Notes: generated by a model from the sequence alone, not told the origin. A DNA stretch of 64,000 bases from Rhodospirillales bacterium URHD0017 (GCA_900110395.1 FODP01000004.1:154951-218950), one strand, 5' to 3'; shown: positions 18,569 through 26,727, counted from the stretch's first letter. Numbers and translations are program-made.

Positions 18569-19021
18569 TCAGCTCGCTCCGCCTTCGTTCTCCAGCGCGT
18601 CGACCACGGCCCAGGTCCTCGGTCCGACGACGCCGTCAACCGCGAGATGCGAGCGCTGCTGCAAGTCCTTCACGGCCGCCTCCGTCTTCGGGCTGAAGCG
18701 GCCGTCGACGCCACCGGTATCGAAGCCGACGGCAGTCATGCGGCTCTGCAGCCGGCGCACCGGCAGTCCGCTGGAGCCGACCCGCAGCACGGGCTCGCTC
18801 TGATCGGCTTCATCGATGTTGATCCAGGTCACGCGGCCGACAATCCCGTCCACGGCGATCTCCCGGACCTGCTGGAAGGCTTTGACCGCGCTCGTGGTTC
18901 TTGCGCCGAAGGCGCCGTCGATCGGGCCGGGATCGTGACCCAGCGCCTTGAGGGCCTGCTGAAGATCGCGAACGTCGGGGCCGCTCGACCCCTGCTTCAA
19001 GACGGGTTCAGCCATGGTCAT
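18569..19021 (-). CDS. Peptidoglycan-binding-repeat protein (two PG_binding_1 units)
   Basis: A 150-residue protein made of two PG_binding_1 repeats and little else. Each repeat has the pattern L-x-x-G-S-S-G-x-x-V-R-x-L-Q, a GIDGxFG-like turn and a closing V-D-G-x-V-G-x-x-T-W. There is no signal peptide and no catalytic domain. gcggagga lies just upstream of ATG 19021. It is 8 bp downstream of a similar gene, so the pair is probably an operon. Free-standing repeats of this kind may bind cell wall fragments or serve as modules for secreted enzymes; how it would leave the cytoplasm is not visible. Confidence 0.8.
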   Translation of the reverse strand: MTMAEPVLKQGSSGPDVRDLQQALKALGHDPGPIDGAFGARTTSAVKAFQQVREIAVDGIVGRVTWINIDEADQSEPVLRVGSSGLPVRRLQSRMTAVGFDTGGVDGRFSPKTEAAVKDLQQRSHLAVDGVVGPRTWAVVDALENEGGAS

Positions 19022-19029
19022 GTCCTCCG

Positions 19030-19515
19030 CTATACCGTCGTCAGGCCGGCAAGCGACGCCAGGGTCGCTCCAGCAGCGCCCGCCGGCACCCACCACGTCC
19101 GCGGACCGACCACGCCGTCATTCGCGAGCGCATGCTGGGCCTGGTAGGCCTTGACCGCCGCTTCGGTGCGCGGCCCGAAATCACCGTCGGCCGGTCCCGC
19201 ATCGGTCGGCGACCCAGGCCCGCCGATCTTGACCAAGCCCTTCTGCAGGCTGCTGACCGCGCCGCCCGTCGAGCCGCGTTTGAGAGCGGGTGTGTCGGGG
19301 TCCGCGGGCAGCCGCTGCCAGGTGCTGTCGCCCACCACGCCGTCGGCGGCAAGGCCCTCGCCTTCCTGGAAGGCGACGACGGCATTCCGGGTCAGTGGCC
19401 CGAACACGCCGTCGATTTGGTCGAAGCCAAGCGTCTTCATCATCACGAAAATGGTCTGAACGCGCTGAACGTCTCGTCCGCGCGCGCCGACCGCAAGCTG
19501 CGGGCCACGGTTCAT
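19030..19515 (-). CDS. Peptidoglycan-binding-repeat protein (two PG_binding_1 units)
   Basis: A 161-residue protein with two PG_binding_1 repeats, the first ending AADGVVGDSTWQRL at about 57-70 and the second ending ANDGVVGPRTWWVP at about 131-144. Like its neighbour it lacks a signal peptide and an enzyme domain. A strong ggaggg precedes ATG 19515. It is the first gene of a two-gene unit with an 8 bp gap. The pairing of two enzyme-free wall-binding proteins is odd and has no obvious partner here. Confidence 0.8.
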   Translation of the reverse strand: MNRGPQLAVGARGRDVQRVQTIFVMMKTLGFDQIDGVFGPLTRNAVVAFQEGEGLAADGVVGDSTWQRLPADPDTPALKRGSTGGAVSSLQKGLVKIGGPGSPTDAGPADGDFGPRTEAAVKAYQAQHALANDGVVGPRTWWVPAGAAGATLASLAGLTTV

Positions 19516-19730
19516 TGCTTCCCTCCAGGGAGCAGGCTGCAGCCATCATAGCCGGACGCCGGCGCCGCGAATGTGAGTCTCCGCACGCTGGCGCGGGTCG
19601 TGCAAGGCCCGCGTTGTTTCGGTTACAAGTTATGCAACTTTCTCGCCTTGCCTGTTGCGTGCAAATCCAACATGGTTTTCGCGCACGGTTCCGAGCCGTA
19701 GCAACTGGCCGAATACCAAGGAGAGTCCCG

Positions 19731-19847
19731 ATGAATACCGATGAAGATCGCAAGGACGCCGAAGTTGTCGCCACGCACGCAATGCCGACCGAACCGAAGC
19801 AGCCGGAGCAGAAGAAGGATGACGAGATCGATCTCCTTCCGGCCTGA
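19731..19847 (+). CDS. 38-residue charged peptide upstream of a PhyH dioxygenase
   Basis: A small reading frame of 38 residues, preceded by aaggagag 5 bases before its ATG, which is as good as any site in the window. The peptide is rich in D, E, K and P (TEPKQPEQKKDD) and ends EIDLLPA. There is no membrane segment and no cysteine. It ends 11 bp before the PhyH-family gene and would be co-transcribed with it. I do not recognise it. It could be a regulatory leader, a small partner protein, or a modified-peptide precursor for the neighbouring oxygenase. The gene call rests on the ribosome site and position only. Confidence 0.5.
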   Translation: MNTDEDRKDAEVVATHAMPTEPKQPEQKKDDEIDLLPA

Positions 19848-19858
19848 CGAGGCCGGCC

Positions 19859-20737
19859 GTGCTTGCCGCCGAGCGCGTGACCGACACCGAGCGTCACGTC
19901 GCGGAAATCACTGAGCGTGGGTACACCGTCGTGGACGGTGTCCTCGCTCAGGAAGAGGTGGAGGAGTTTCTCGGCGACACGCGCCGACTCCAGCGCGAGC
20001 TGCCGACCGTGATCGCCAACTCCACCACGGTCGTGAAGGGGTTCCGGCGCAAAGGCCAGACAGCTCCGGAGGTTGTCGATCACGACTGGGTTCGGATCGA
20101 CAATTTGCTGCTGCATGGCGAACGCTATGAGCGACTACCGGTGCATCCCCGTCTCCTGCCTGTCGTCGAGGGCGTGCTGGGCCGCGATTGCCTGCTGTCG
20201 TGGTGCATGACCAGCAACCAGCTGCCGGGCGCGGTCGCGCAGCGCATGCACTGCGACGATGAGATGTATCCGCTGCCGCGGCCCCACCAGCCCCTGCTGT
20301 GCAACGCGCTGATCGCCCTGTGCGACTTCACCGACGAAAACGGCGGGACGCGCGTCGTGCCCGGCTCGCATCGCTGGCGTGAGATGCCCGAGGCGCCCTA
20401 TCCGGACGGCGAGCCGATCGAAATGCCCGCAGGCTCCGCTCTCGTCTGGAACGGGGCCCTGTGGCACACCGCCGGCGCGAACCGGTCGTCACAAGAGCGC
20501 CCTGCTCTCACGGTCAACTTTTGCGCCGGCTTCCTGCGGCAGCAGGTCAATCAGCAACTCAGCATCCCGCGCGCCCTGGTGCGTCGTTTCCCCGCGCGGC
20601 TTCAGGAGCTGATCGGCTACGGGTTGTTCGCGAAGAAGATGGGACGGATCGATTGGCGCCCGCCAGGCGCCTACCTGGACAGCGAGGAGCATCCCTTCCT
20701 CGAGATGTTACGGCCTTCCGGTCGGCTACCGGGATAA
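19859..20737 (+). CDS. Phytanoyl-CoA dioxygenase (PhyH) family oxygenase
   Basis: A 292-residue Fe(II)/2-oxoglutarate-dependent oxygenase of the PhyH family. The metal-binding HxD is HCDDE at about 131-135. Later GTRVVPGSHRW (about 162-172) and WHTAGANRS, with the distal histidine and the 2-oxoglutarate-binding arginine, complete the set. N-terminal GYTVVDGVLAQEEV is also typical. The start is either GTG 19859 or GTG 19877. It follows the small peptide gene closely. PhyH relatives hydroxylate lipids, ectoine or natural products; the substrate here is unknown. Its end meets the convergent dihydropyrimidinase gene with a 2 bp gap. Confidence 0.85.
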   Translation: MLAAERVTDTERHVAEITERGYTVVDGVLAQEEVEEFLGDTRRLQRELPTVIANSTTVVKGFRRKGQTAPEVVDHDWVRIDNLLLHGERYERLPVHPRLLPVVEGVLGRDCLLSWCMTSNQLPGAVAQRMHCDDEMYPLPRPHQPLLCNALIALCDFTDENGGTRVVPGSHRWREMPEAPYPDGEPIEMPAGSALVWNGALWHTAGANRSSQERPALTVNFCAGFLRQQVNQQLSIPRALVRRFPARLQELIGYGLFAKKMGRIDWRPPGAYLDSEEHPFLEMLRPSGRLPG

Positions 20738-20739
20738 TT

Positions 20740-22161
20740 CTAAACAGCCGGCCTTGTACGCATCTCCTCCGCCACCTTGCGCTTGAGGAACTGCCCGTGC
20801 TTGAGGTCGCCGTGGAAGGCGCCGTCCTCCACGACAACGTTGCCGCGCAGGATGGTCGTGGTCGGCCAGGCCGTCACGACGTGGCCTTCCCAGGGCGTGT
20901 AGTCGGTCTCGTGCAGGTCGGCGGCGGTGATCGTCTTCTCGATCCCGGTCTGCATCAGCACGATGTCGGCGTCGGAGCCCGCGGCCAGCGCACCCTTGCG
21001 CGGATAGAGGCCCATGATGCGCGCGGCGTTGCTCGAGATCATGTCGACGAAGTGCTCGGCCGAGTAGCCGCGCTTGGTGACCATGTTGGTGTACATCAGG
21101 CCGACGCGCGGCTCGACGCCCGAGTTGCCGCCCGTGGTGTCGTCGATCCGGCTGCCCTGCAGCTTGACCCGAAGCGGACAGCACAGCTCGTCGGTGGCGA
21201 TGACCTGGATGGCGCCACGGTTGGTTGCTTCCCACAGCCGCTTCTGGTCCTCGGGGTATTTCAGCGACGGGTAGGTATGGAACATCTGCCCGCCCGGCCG
21301 CTTGTAATCCTCGGCGTTGTACATGAGGTACTGATGCAGCGTCTCGCCGTACATCGGGAAGCCGCGGGCGCGTGAGGACTCGAGCGCGGCGACGCCGGTG
21401 GCGGCCGAGACATGCACCATGTAGAGCGCCGCACCCTCGACATTCTCGGCGAGCCGGATCACGCGGTTGAAGGAGAGTTCCTCCGACAGCGCATTGTGGA
21501 CCTCGGCCATGTGCTCGAAGCTGACGCGGTTCTCGCGCATCAGCTTCTCGTACATGAACATCACGATATCGTTGTCCTCGGCATGGATGCAGGCGATGCC
21601 GCCCGCCCCTGCCACGACCTTCAACGCCTCCCAGATATGGCCATGCGGCACCATGCGGCCGAGATTCCCCGGCCGGATGTTGGTGGTGAATATCTTTATG
21701 CTGGCATGGCCGTCCTGCATCGCATCGGCGAGCTGGCCGAAATGCGGCTGCGGCACCTCGCCCATCAGCGTCAGGTGATAGCCGTAGTCGCAGTAGCAGT
21801 CACCTTTCCAGTGCGCCTGCGTCGCTTCGATCGACTGCTGGATGGTGCGGTCGTGCACGCATTGCACGAAGTCGATCAGCGTGGTCGTGCCGCCGTGCAG
21901 CGCGGCCTTGCTGACCTGCGACGGCGGATCGGTCAACACGTCGGGGCGGCCCGGGGCCTTCACCGGCATCGAGCAATGGATGTGCGGGTCGATGCCGCCG
22001 GGGATGACCAGCCGGTCGTTGGCCGACACGGTGCGCGTTGCCGCCGGCAGCGAGCCCGGCGCGCCGACCAGGGCAATGCGTCCGTCCTTGACACCGATAT
22101 CCGCGGCCTGGGTTCCGGTGGGCAGCACGCAGGTGCCGCCGGTGATGGCGAGGTCGAGCAT
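20740..22161 (-). CDS. Dihydropyrimidinase / D-hydantoinase family amidohydrolase
   Basis: A 473-residue zinc amidohydrolase. The metal ligands are recognisable in order: HIH in GGIDPHIHCS (about 56-65), the lysine that is carboxylated in HASIKIF (about 157), histidines in IACIHAED and MVHVSAATG, and the aspartate in VIATDE (near residue 320). It would open dihydropyrimidine, hydantoin or related cyclic ureide rings. The usual TDHCPF motif is replaced by TDELCCPL, so it is a divergent member. Its ATG overlaps the stop of the GTPase gene upstream (ATGA), showing coupling with that protein and with the flavoenzyme before it. Confidence 0.88.
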   Translation of the reverse strand: MLDLAITGGTCVLPTGTQAADIGVKDGRIALVGAPGSLPAATRTVSANDRLVIPGGIDPHIHCSMPVKAPGRPDVLTDPPSQVSKAALHGGTTTLIDFVQCVHDRTIQQSIEATQAHWKGDCYCDYGYHLTLMGEVPQPHFGQLADAMQDGHASIKIFTTNIRPGNLGRMVPHGHIWEALKVVAGAGGIACIHAEDNDIVMFMYEKLMRENRVSFEHMAEVHNALSEELSFNRVIRLAENVEGAALYMVHVSAATGVAALESSRARGFPMYGETLHQYLMYNAEDYKRPGGQMFHTYPSLKYPEDQKRLWEATNRGAIQVIATDELCCPLRVKLQGSRIDDTTGGNSGVEPRVGLMYTNMVTKRGYSAEHFVDMISSNAARIMGLYPRKGALAAGSDADIVLMQTGIEKTITAADLHETDYTPWEGHVVTAWPTTTILRGNVVVEDGAFHGDLKHGQFLKRKVAEEMRTRPAV

Positions 22162-23153
22162 CAGGTGACTCCTTCCGGAGAGCCGTCACAAAAGCGGCGC
22201 AGGATCTCGTCCGGCTCGAGATCGCGCACGATGAAAACGAGCCGGCTGTTGTGGTCGGCAGTGGGCCAGGCGTCGAGCCAGCGCGGCGGATAGAGAGTGT
22301 GCTGCACGGCGTGGATCGCCGCCGGCCCACCCGGCCGGTCGGAGAACTCGACCAGGCCCTTCACGCGCAGCAGCTTCTCGCCGTGGTCGCGCGCCAGGCC
22401 GCCCAGCGCCATGGCAAAGCCAAGGCGAGTCATCGGCTGGCGCAGGCGGACCGACAGGGCGCGAATGCCATGGGCGTGCACCGCGGTCGCATGGGGTCGC
22501 GGCCGCGGCAGCGCCCGGGGCGAGCCGCCGAACAGCAGGTCGCTCGCTTCCGCGTCGCGGGCATCGACGATAGGCGCCATGGGATTGAGCGACGCCAGCC
22601 GTTGCAGCAGGTTGTCGGGCGCGGCGGTCATGTCCGTCTTGGTCAGAAGCAAAAGATCGGCCACGGCGGCCTGCGCGACGGCTTCGGGATAGCGATCGAA
22701 CGTACCCTCGGCCAGCACCGCATCGACCGTCGTCACGACGCGGTCGAGGCGCAGCGAGGCTTCGAGGAAAGAATCGGCGGAAAGCGTGTAGAGCGTGGGC
22801 CCCGGATCGGCGAGGCCGCTGGTCTCGAGCGCGATGCGGCGGAACGGCGGCCGGCCGGCTTCCTGGCGCGATCGCAGCAGGCGGTAGAAAGCGTCGGCCA
22901 GGCCCTGGCGAACGGCGCAGCAGGTGCAGCCGTTGGGCAATTCGACGACATCGTCGGCTGCCGCCTCCAGGAGCTGATGGTCGAGCGCAATCGCGCCGAA
23001 CTCGCTGATCAGCACGGCGGTGTCGCGCAGGTCCGGGACGTTCAGCACCCGGGAAAGAAGCGTGGTCTTGCCGCTGCCGAGGAAGCCCGTCAGCACCGAT
23101 AGCGGAATCGGCTCCGACGGCACCTCGGTCAGCCTGGCAAGACCCGCGCTCAC
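22161..23153 (-). CDS. COG0523 (CobW/P47K-type) GTPase, putative metallochaperone
   Basis: A 330-residue G3E-family GTPase. Walker A GFLGSGKT lies at about 23-30 and the metal-binding CxCC is GCTCC (C76, C78, C79). ETSGLADP and the base-recognition LLLTKTD follow, with a CobW C-terminal domain at about 230-320 containing HAHGIRALSVRL. Family members deliver Zn, Co or other metals to client enzymes. Being sandwiched by 4-base and 3-base overlaps between an LLM flavoenzyme and a metal-dependent dihydropyrimidinase, it is most simply a chaperone for the latter. GTG 23153 is the start, overlapping the upstream stop. Confidence 0.88.
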   Translation of the reverse strand: MSAGLARLTEVPSEPIPLSVLTGFLGSGKTTLLSRVLNVPDLRDTAVLISEFGAIALDHQLLEAAADDVVELPNGCTCCAVRQGLADAFYRLLRSRQEAGRPPFRRIALETSGLADPGPTLYTLSADSFLEASLRLDRVVTTVDAVLAEGTFDRYPEAVAQAAVADLLLLTKTDMTAAPDNLLQRLASLNPMAPIVDARDAEASDLLFGGSPRALPRPRPHATAVHAHGIRALSVRLRQPMTRLGFAMALGGLARDHGEKLLRVKGLVEFSDRPGGPAAIHAVQHTLYPPRWLDAWPTADHNSRLVFIVRDLEPDEILRRFCDGSPEGVT

Positions 23154-23986
23154 CGGATCAACGCCGCGCCCTTGTCGAGCACGGGCAGAACCTTGTCGTT
23201 CGCCTCGGGCGGAACGCCGAACACGACGCGGTCGACGCCGGCATCCTCGGCGCGCTTCAGCGCATCGGCGTTCATGCCGACGCCGAACAGCGTCACCGGC
23301 ACGTCGCTCTCCTTGCGGCCGGCCACCTTCAGCATCTCGCGGAACTCGGGCAGCATGGCGAGCGTGTCGCCGCCGCGGCCGCCGATCGGCATCCAGCCGT
23401 CGCCGTAGGCCACGGCGCGGCGCGCGCCGTGCGGCAGGCCGCCGCCGACGATGATCGGCGGATGCGGCTTCTGCACCGGCTTGGGCCACTGCATCATCTC
23501 GTCAAACCTCACCAGATCGCCGGCGTATTTCGGCTTCGACTTGGCCCAGATCTCCTTCATCGCCTCGACGCGTTCGCGCATCAGCTTGAAGCGCGTGCCG
23601 AACGCCGTGCCATGGTCAGCCATCTCCTCGGCATTCCAGCCGCCGCCGATACCGAACAGCAGCCGGCCGTTGCTCAGCCGGTCGACGGTGGCGACCTCCT
23701 TGGCGGTGTGGATGGGATCGCGCTGCACCACCAGGCAGACGCCGGTGCCGAGCTTGATGGTCTTGGTGACGACGGCGGCGGCGGCCATGGCGAGGAACGG
23801 ATCGTAGGTGTCGTAGTACCATTTCGGCAGCTCGGGGCCGCCGGGCCATGGCGATTTGCGGCTGGTCGGGATATGGCTGTGCTCGGGGAACCACACCGAT
23901 TCGAAGCCGCGCTTCTCGGCTTCGACCGCGAGCTCGTGCGGCGGGATTGCATAGTCCGTTGCAAACATCGTGACGCCGAACCGCAT
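23150..23986 (-). CDS. LLM-class (luciferase-like) flavin/F420 oxidoreductase
   Basis: A 278-residue luciferase-like TIM-barrel oxidoreductase. Signatures are the N-terminal RFGVTMFATDYAI, VWFPEHSHIP, IKLGTGVCLV, RLLFGIGGGWNAEEM and PPIIVGGGLPHGARRA. Members use FMN or F420 and act as monooxygenases or dehydrogenases. RutA, which opens uracil, is a distant member. It is the first gene of the overlapping operon with the COG0523 GTPase and the dihydropyrimidinase, which hints at a pathway that oxidises and opens a nitrogen heterocycle. The reaction itself is unknown. Confidence 0.85.
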   Translation of the reverse strand: MRFGVTMFATDYAIPPHELAVEAEKRGFESVWFPEHSHIPTSRKSPWPGGPELPKWYYDTYDPFLAMAAAAVVTKTIKLGTGVCLVVQRDPIHTAKEVATVDRLSNGRLLFGIGGGWNAEEMADHGTAFGTRFKLMRERVEAMKEIWAKSKPKYAGDLVRFDEMMQWPKPVQKPHPPIIVGGGLPHGARRAVAYGDGWMPIGGRGGDTLAMLPEFREMLKVAGRKESDVPVTLFGVGMNADALKRAEDAGVDRVVFGVPPEANDKVLPVLDKGAALIR

Positions 23987-24057
23987 GTTTCGTCCCCTTG
24001 TTAGCGTTGGCGGAGCGTAGCCTACAGATTGCCCAAGGTCGAACGCCGGAGGTTCCG

Positions 24058-24857
24058 ATGCTGGATGGCGTGATGCTCCTTTGGTTCGTGCTTGCCGCGG
24101 TGTCCCTGCTGTTCGTCTCGATCGACATCAGGACGACGCCCGAGTCCCCGGTGATGAAATGGGCTTTGTGCTGCTGACCTCCTACACCGGTGTGGTCGGC
24201 GCGTTCCTCTACGTGCTGGGCTGCCGCGAGCCGCTGCCCGGCCTGCACGAGCGCTATGTCGCGGTCCAGTGGCGGCAGGCGCTGGGCTCGACCATGCATT
24301 GCGTGGCGGGCGACGGCATCGGCATCCTGGCCGGCGCGGTGCTGGCGACCACGCTCGGCATCGCCGGCCTCGCCGAGGCGGCCCTCGAATACGTCCTGGG
24401 CTTCGCCTTCGGCTGGACGATCTTCCAGGCGCTGTTCATGCGCGACATGGCCGGCGGCTCTACCTCGGCGCCCTGAGGGGCACGTTCCTGTCCGAACTGC
24501 TGTCGATGAAGCTGCTGATGGCCGGGATGATACCCACCGTGATGCATTTGCGGCGCCACATCGCCAACGCCGACAACCCGACGACGCCAACCTTCTGGTT
24601 CGTGACGTCGATGGGGCTGCTGGTCGGTTTCATCATCGCCTACCCGATGAACTGGTGGCTGGTGGCGAACAAGCTCAAGCACGGCATGATGACGGTACGA
24701 CCCGCATCCGCGCACGCGAATGAGGCCGCATCGCACGACCACATGTCCCACATGTCCATGGCGATGGACGGAGCAACGCCGCCCCGGCCCTCACTGCTGG
24801 TGATGACGCTGCTGTCGTTTCTTGCTTTGGCGGCTCGCCATCGGCCGCTTTGCCTGA
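24058..24857 (+). pseudogene. DUF4396 membrane protein gene, broken by three apparent frameshifts
   Basis: Conceptual joining of three frames gives a DUF4396-type membrane protein. Frame one runs from ATG 24058 to about 24165 (MLDGVMLLWF to SPVMKW). Frame two (GFVLLTSYTGVVGAFLYVLGCREP to MRDMAGGS) runs to about 24461. Frame three (YLGALRGTFLSELLSMKLLMAGM to MTLLSFLALAA) continues to about 24836. A last shift restores LAIGRFA and a stop at 24857. Each break is explained by one missing base in a short G or C context (tggg-gc, tcc-tac). The hydrophobic segments and a late HDHMSHMSMAM histidine/methionine stretch are otherwise intact. It is either a recent pseudogene or a run of consensus errors; I cannot tell which. 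Confidence 0.7.
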
Positions 24858-25052
24858 CCGAACCGCTTCCACGAGCTTCCTGGGCGCCAACAGGCAGTAG
24901 CTTGCCGTCACGAGCTTCGCGATATCGCTCCAGTCGTCCCGTCCTTCAAGGATGCGGCCGACGATGTCGGGCCGCCAGCGTGGACGAAAGTACGGCGCTC
25001 GCGAAAAGGTCTCGGGGTCGACGGGGACCTGGGGATGGCGGCGACTGGTCAA
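24826..25052 (-). pseudogene. Possible remnant of a MmcQ/YjbR-family gene
   Basis: On the minus strand a reading frame contains DPETFSRAPYF, DWSDIAKLVTASY and LLAPRKLVEAV, which together resemble the C-terminal half of MmcQ/YjbR-like proteins (DPETFF..PY, DW.E...LV..SY, .APKKL). The N-terminal half is missing and the middle is irregular. The 295 bp between the DUF4396 gene and the TRAP operon therefore seem to hold a decayed gene. No intact gene was found there. Confidence 0.35.
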
Positions 25053-25152
25053 ACCTGGACGCGTTGGCCGAACGGCGAATTCACGGTATCATAGCAGTCC
25101 CTGACGACGAGCCAGAAAGGCACAAAGCGTACGTACTAGGGAGGAACTCGCG

Positions 25153-26163
25153 ATGCACCGTAAAACGGCGTTGCTGGCGTTCGTTGCTTACGCGTTGGTC
25201 GCCCTGCCCGCGGCGGCCCAGAAACAGACATTGAGGATGGCGTACTGGGCGGGGCCCAGCCATCACATGGTGCAGACCCAGGAGGCCTGGGCGAAGACCG
25301 TCCTCGAGGCGTCGGACGGCAACCTCGTCATCGAGGTCGACAAGGCGCCGCTCGCCAAGCCGGACGGGCAATACGACATCGTCAAGAACGGCGTGCGCGA
25401 CCTGGCGTGGCACGTGCCCGGCTACACCGCCGGCCGCTTCGACCTGTTCCAGGCCTCCGAGCTTCCCTTCCTGTGCCCGAGCTCGACCGTATGCAGCACC
25501 GCGCTGTGGAAGTGGTACAACAAGCACGGCTTGGTCGCGAAGGAGTTCACCGATGCGACGCTGGTGACGGCTTTCACGACCGGGCCGTTCAGCATCCATC
25601 TCACCAAGCCCGCCCGGACTCTGGACGAGATCCGCGCGCTCAAGATCCGCGTTGCCGGCGCCAGTGTGCCGGTGGCCAAGGCGCTCAACTGGTCGGTGGC
25701 GGTGCTGCCGGCGACCGACGCCTACGAGACGCTGCAGCGCGGCGTGGTCGACGGCACGGTGTTTCCCTGGGAGGCCGTCAACAGCTTCCGCCTCAACGAG
25801 CTGGTCAAGTTCCACCTGGAGATTCCCGGCGGCCTGCTCAGCTCGGCCTTCATGATCGTCGGCAACACCAAGGCGATCGACAAGCTCACGCCCGCCAACA
25901 AGGCCGCCCTCATGAAGGCGAGCGGCGAGGCCGGCTCGGCCCTGTTCGGCAAGTACTGGGATGCCGCCGACGAGAAAGGCCGCGCCGACGCCAAGCAGCG
26001 CAACCACACCATCGATACCATCGCACCCGCCGAGCTCGACAAGTGGCGGCCACTCCTGCAGGCGACCACCGACGAATGGCTTAAGAAGGCCAACGCCAAG
26101 GGCGTCGACGGGCAGAAGCTGCTCGACGATCTCCGGCAGATGATCAAAGCGGCGACGAACTGA
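25153..26163 (+). CDS. TRAP transporter solute-binding protein (DctP family)
   Basis: A 336-residue periplasmic receptor. A Sec signal peptide (about 1-22, LPAAAQ) precedes a DctP-family body with LRMAYWAGPSHHMVQTQEAWAK early and the conserved LKIRVAGASVPVAKALNWSV at about 155-174, where the carboxylate-binding arginine of the family lies. It is followed after 7 bp by the small and large membrane subunits, giving a complete transporter. It is not closely related to the five TakP-like receptors at 38-44 kb. The substrate is probably an organic acid. Confidence 0.9.
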   Translation: MHRKTALLAFVAYALVALPAAAQKQTLRMAYWAGPSHHMVQTQEAWAKTVLEASDGNLVIEVDKAPLAKPDGQYDIVKNGVRDLAWHVPGYTAGRFDLFQASELPFLCPSSTVCSTALWKWYNKHGLVAKEFTDATLVTAFTTGPFSIHLTKPARTLDEIRALKIRVAGASVPVAKALNWSVAVLPATDAYETLQRGVVDGTVFPWEAVNSFRLNELVKFHLEIPGGLLSSAFMIVGNTKAIDKLTPANKAALMKASGEAGSALFGKYWDAADEKGRADAKQRNHTIDTIAPAELDKWRPLLQATTDEWLKKANAKGVDGQKLLDDLRQMIKAATN

Positions 26164-26170
26164 GCCGGCC

Positions 26171-26716
26171 ATGAAGGACGTGCTGACCAGCAGCGTCGGG
26201 CGGCTGAACGGAGTCGTCGCGCTGTGGCTCGCCCGCATCGCCACGGTGGCGCTGGCGCTGATCGCCGTCGTCACCCTGTGCGACGTGGTGGCGCGCAAGG
26301 TCTTCCACAGTGGCTTCACCTTCACGGTCGAGTTGACCGAGATGGCGATGGCGCTGATCGTGTTCCTGGGCGTCGGCCTGGTCACCCATCAGCGCGGCCA
26401 CATCGTGGTCGACGTCTTGACGCTGCGCCTGTCCGAGCGCGCCCGCGTCTGGCTCGGCCTCGTCACCAACATCCTGTCGCTGGGCTTCGTGCTGCTCATG
26501 GTCTGGCGTCTGTGGCTGCAGGCGGGCTTCATCGCGTCGAAGGGCGACACCACGCCGATCCTGAACTTCCCCCTGTGGCCGATCGCCTACCTGATCGCTG
26601 CGGGCAGCATTTTCCTGGTCACGGGCCTGGCCCTGCACGTGCTCGACTCGGTCGACCGTGCGACGAACCGCGAAAAGTCGGCACCCGAGGCGGCCGAACG
26701 ACCCTTCCAAGACTAG
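26171..26716 (+). CDS. TRAP transporter small permease (DctQ family)
   Basis: A 181-residue membrane protein with four hydrophobic segments, the usual form of DctQ. Family signs are VVARKVFHSGFTFTVELTEMAMALIVF in the first half and HIVVDVLTLRLSERAR after it. It bridges the large permease and is required for the TRAP complex. It starts 7 bp after the receptor gene and ends 11 bp before the large permease gene. The C-terminal 20 residues are charged and cytoplasmic. Confidence 0.9.
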   Translation: MKDVLTSSVGRLNGVVALWLARIATVALALIAVVTLCDVVARKVFHSGFTFTVELTEMAMALIVFLGVGLVTHQRGHIVVDVLTLRLSERARVWLGLVTNILSLGFVLLMVWRLWLQAGFIASKGDTTPILNFPLWPIAYLIAAGSIFLVTGLALHVLDSVDRATNREKSAPEAAERPFQD

Positions 26717-26727
26717 CGCCGCCGTCG

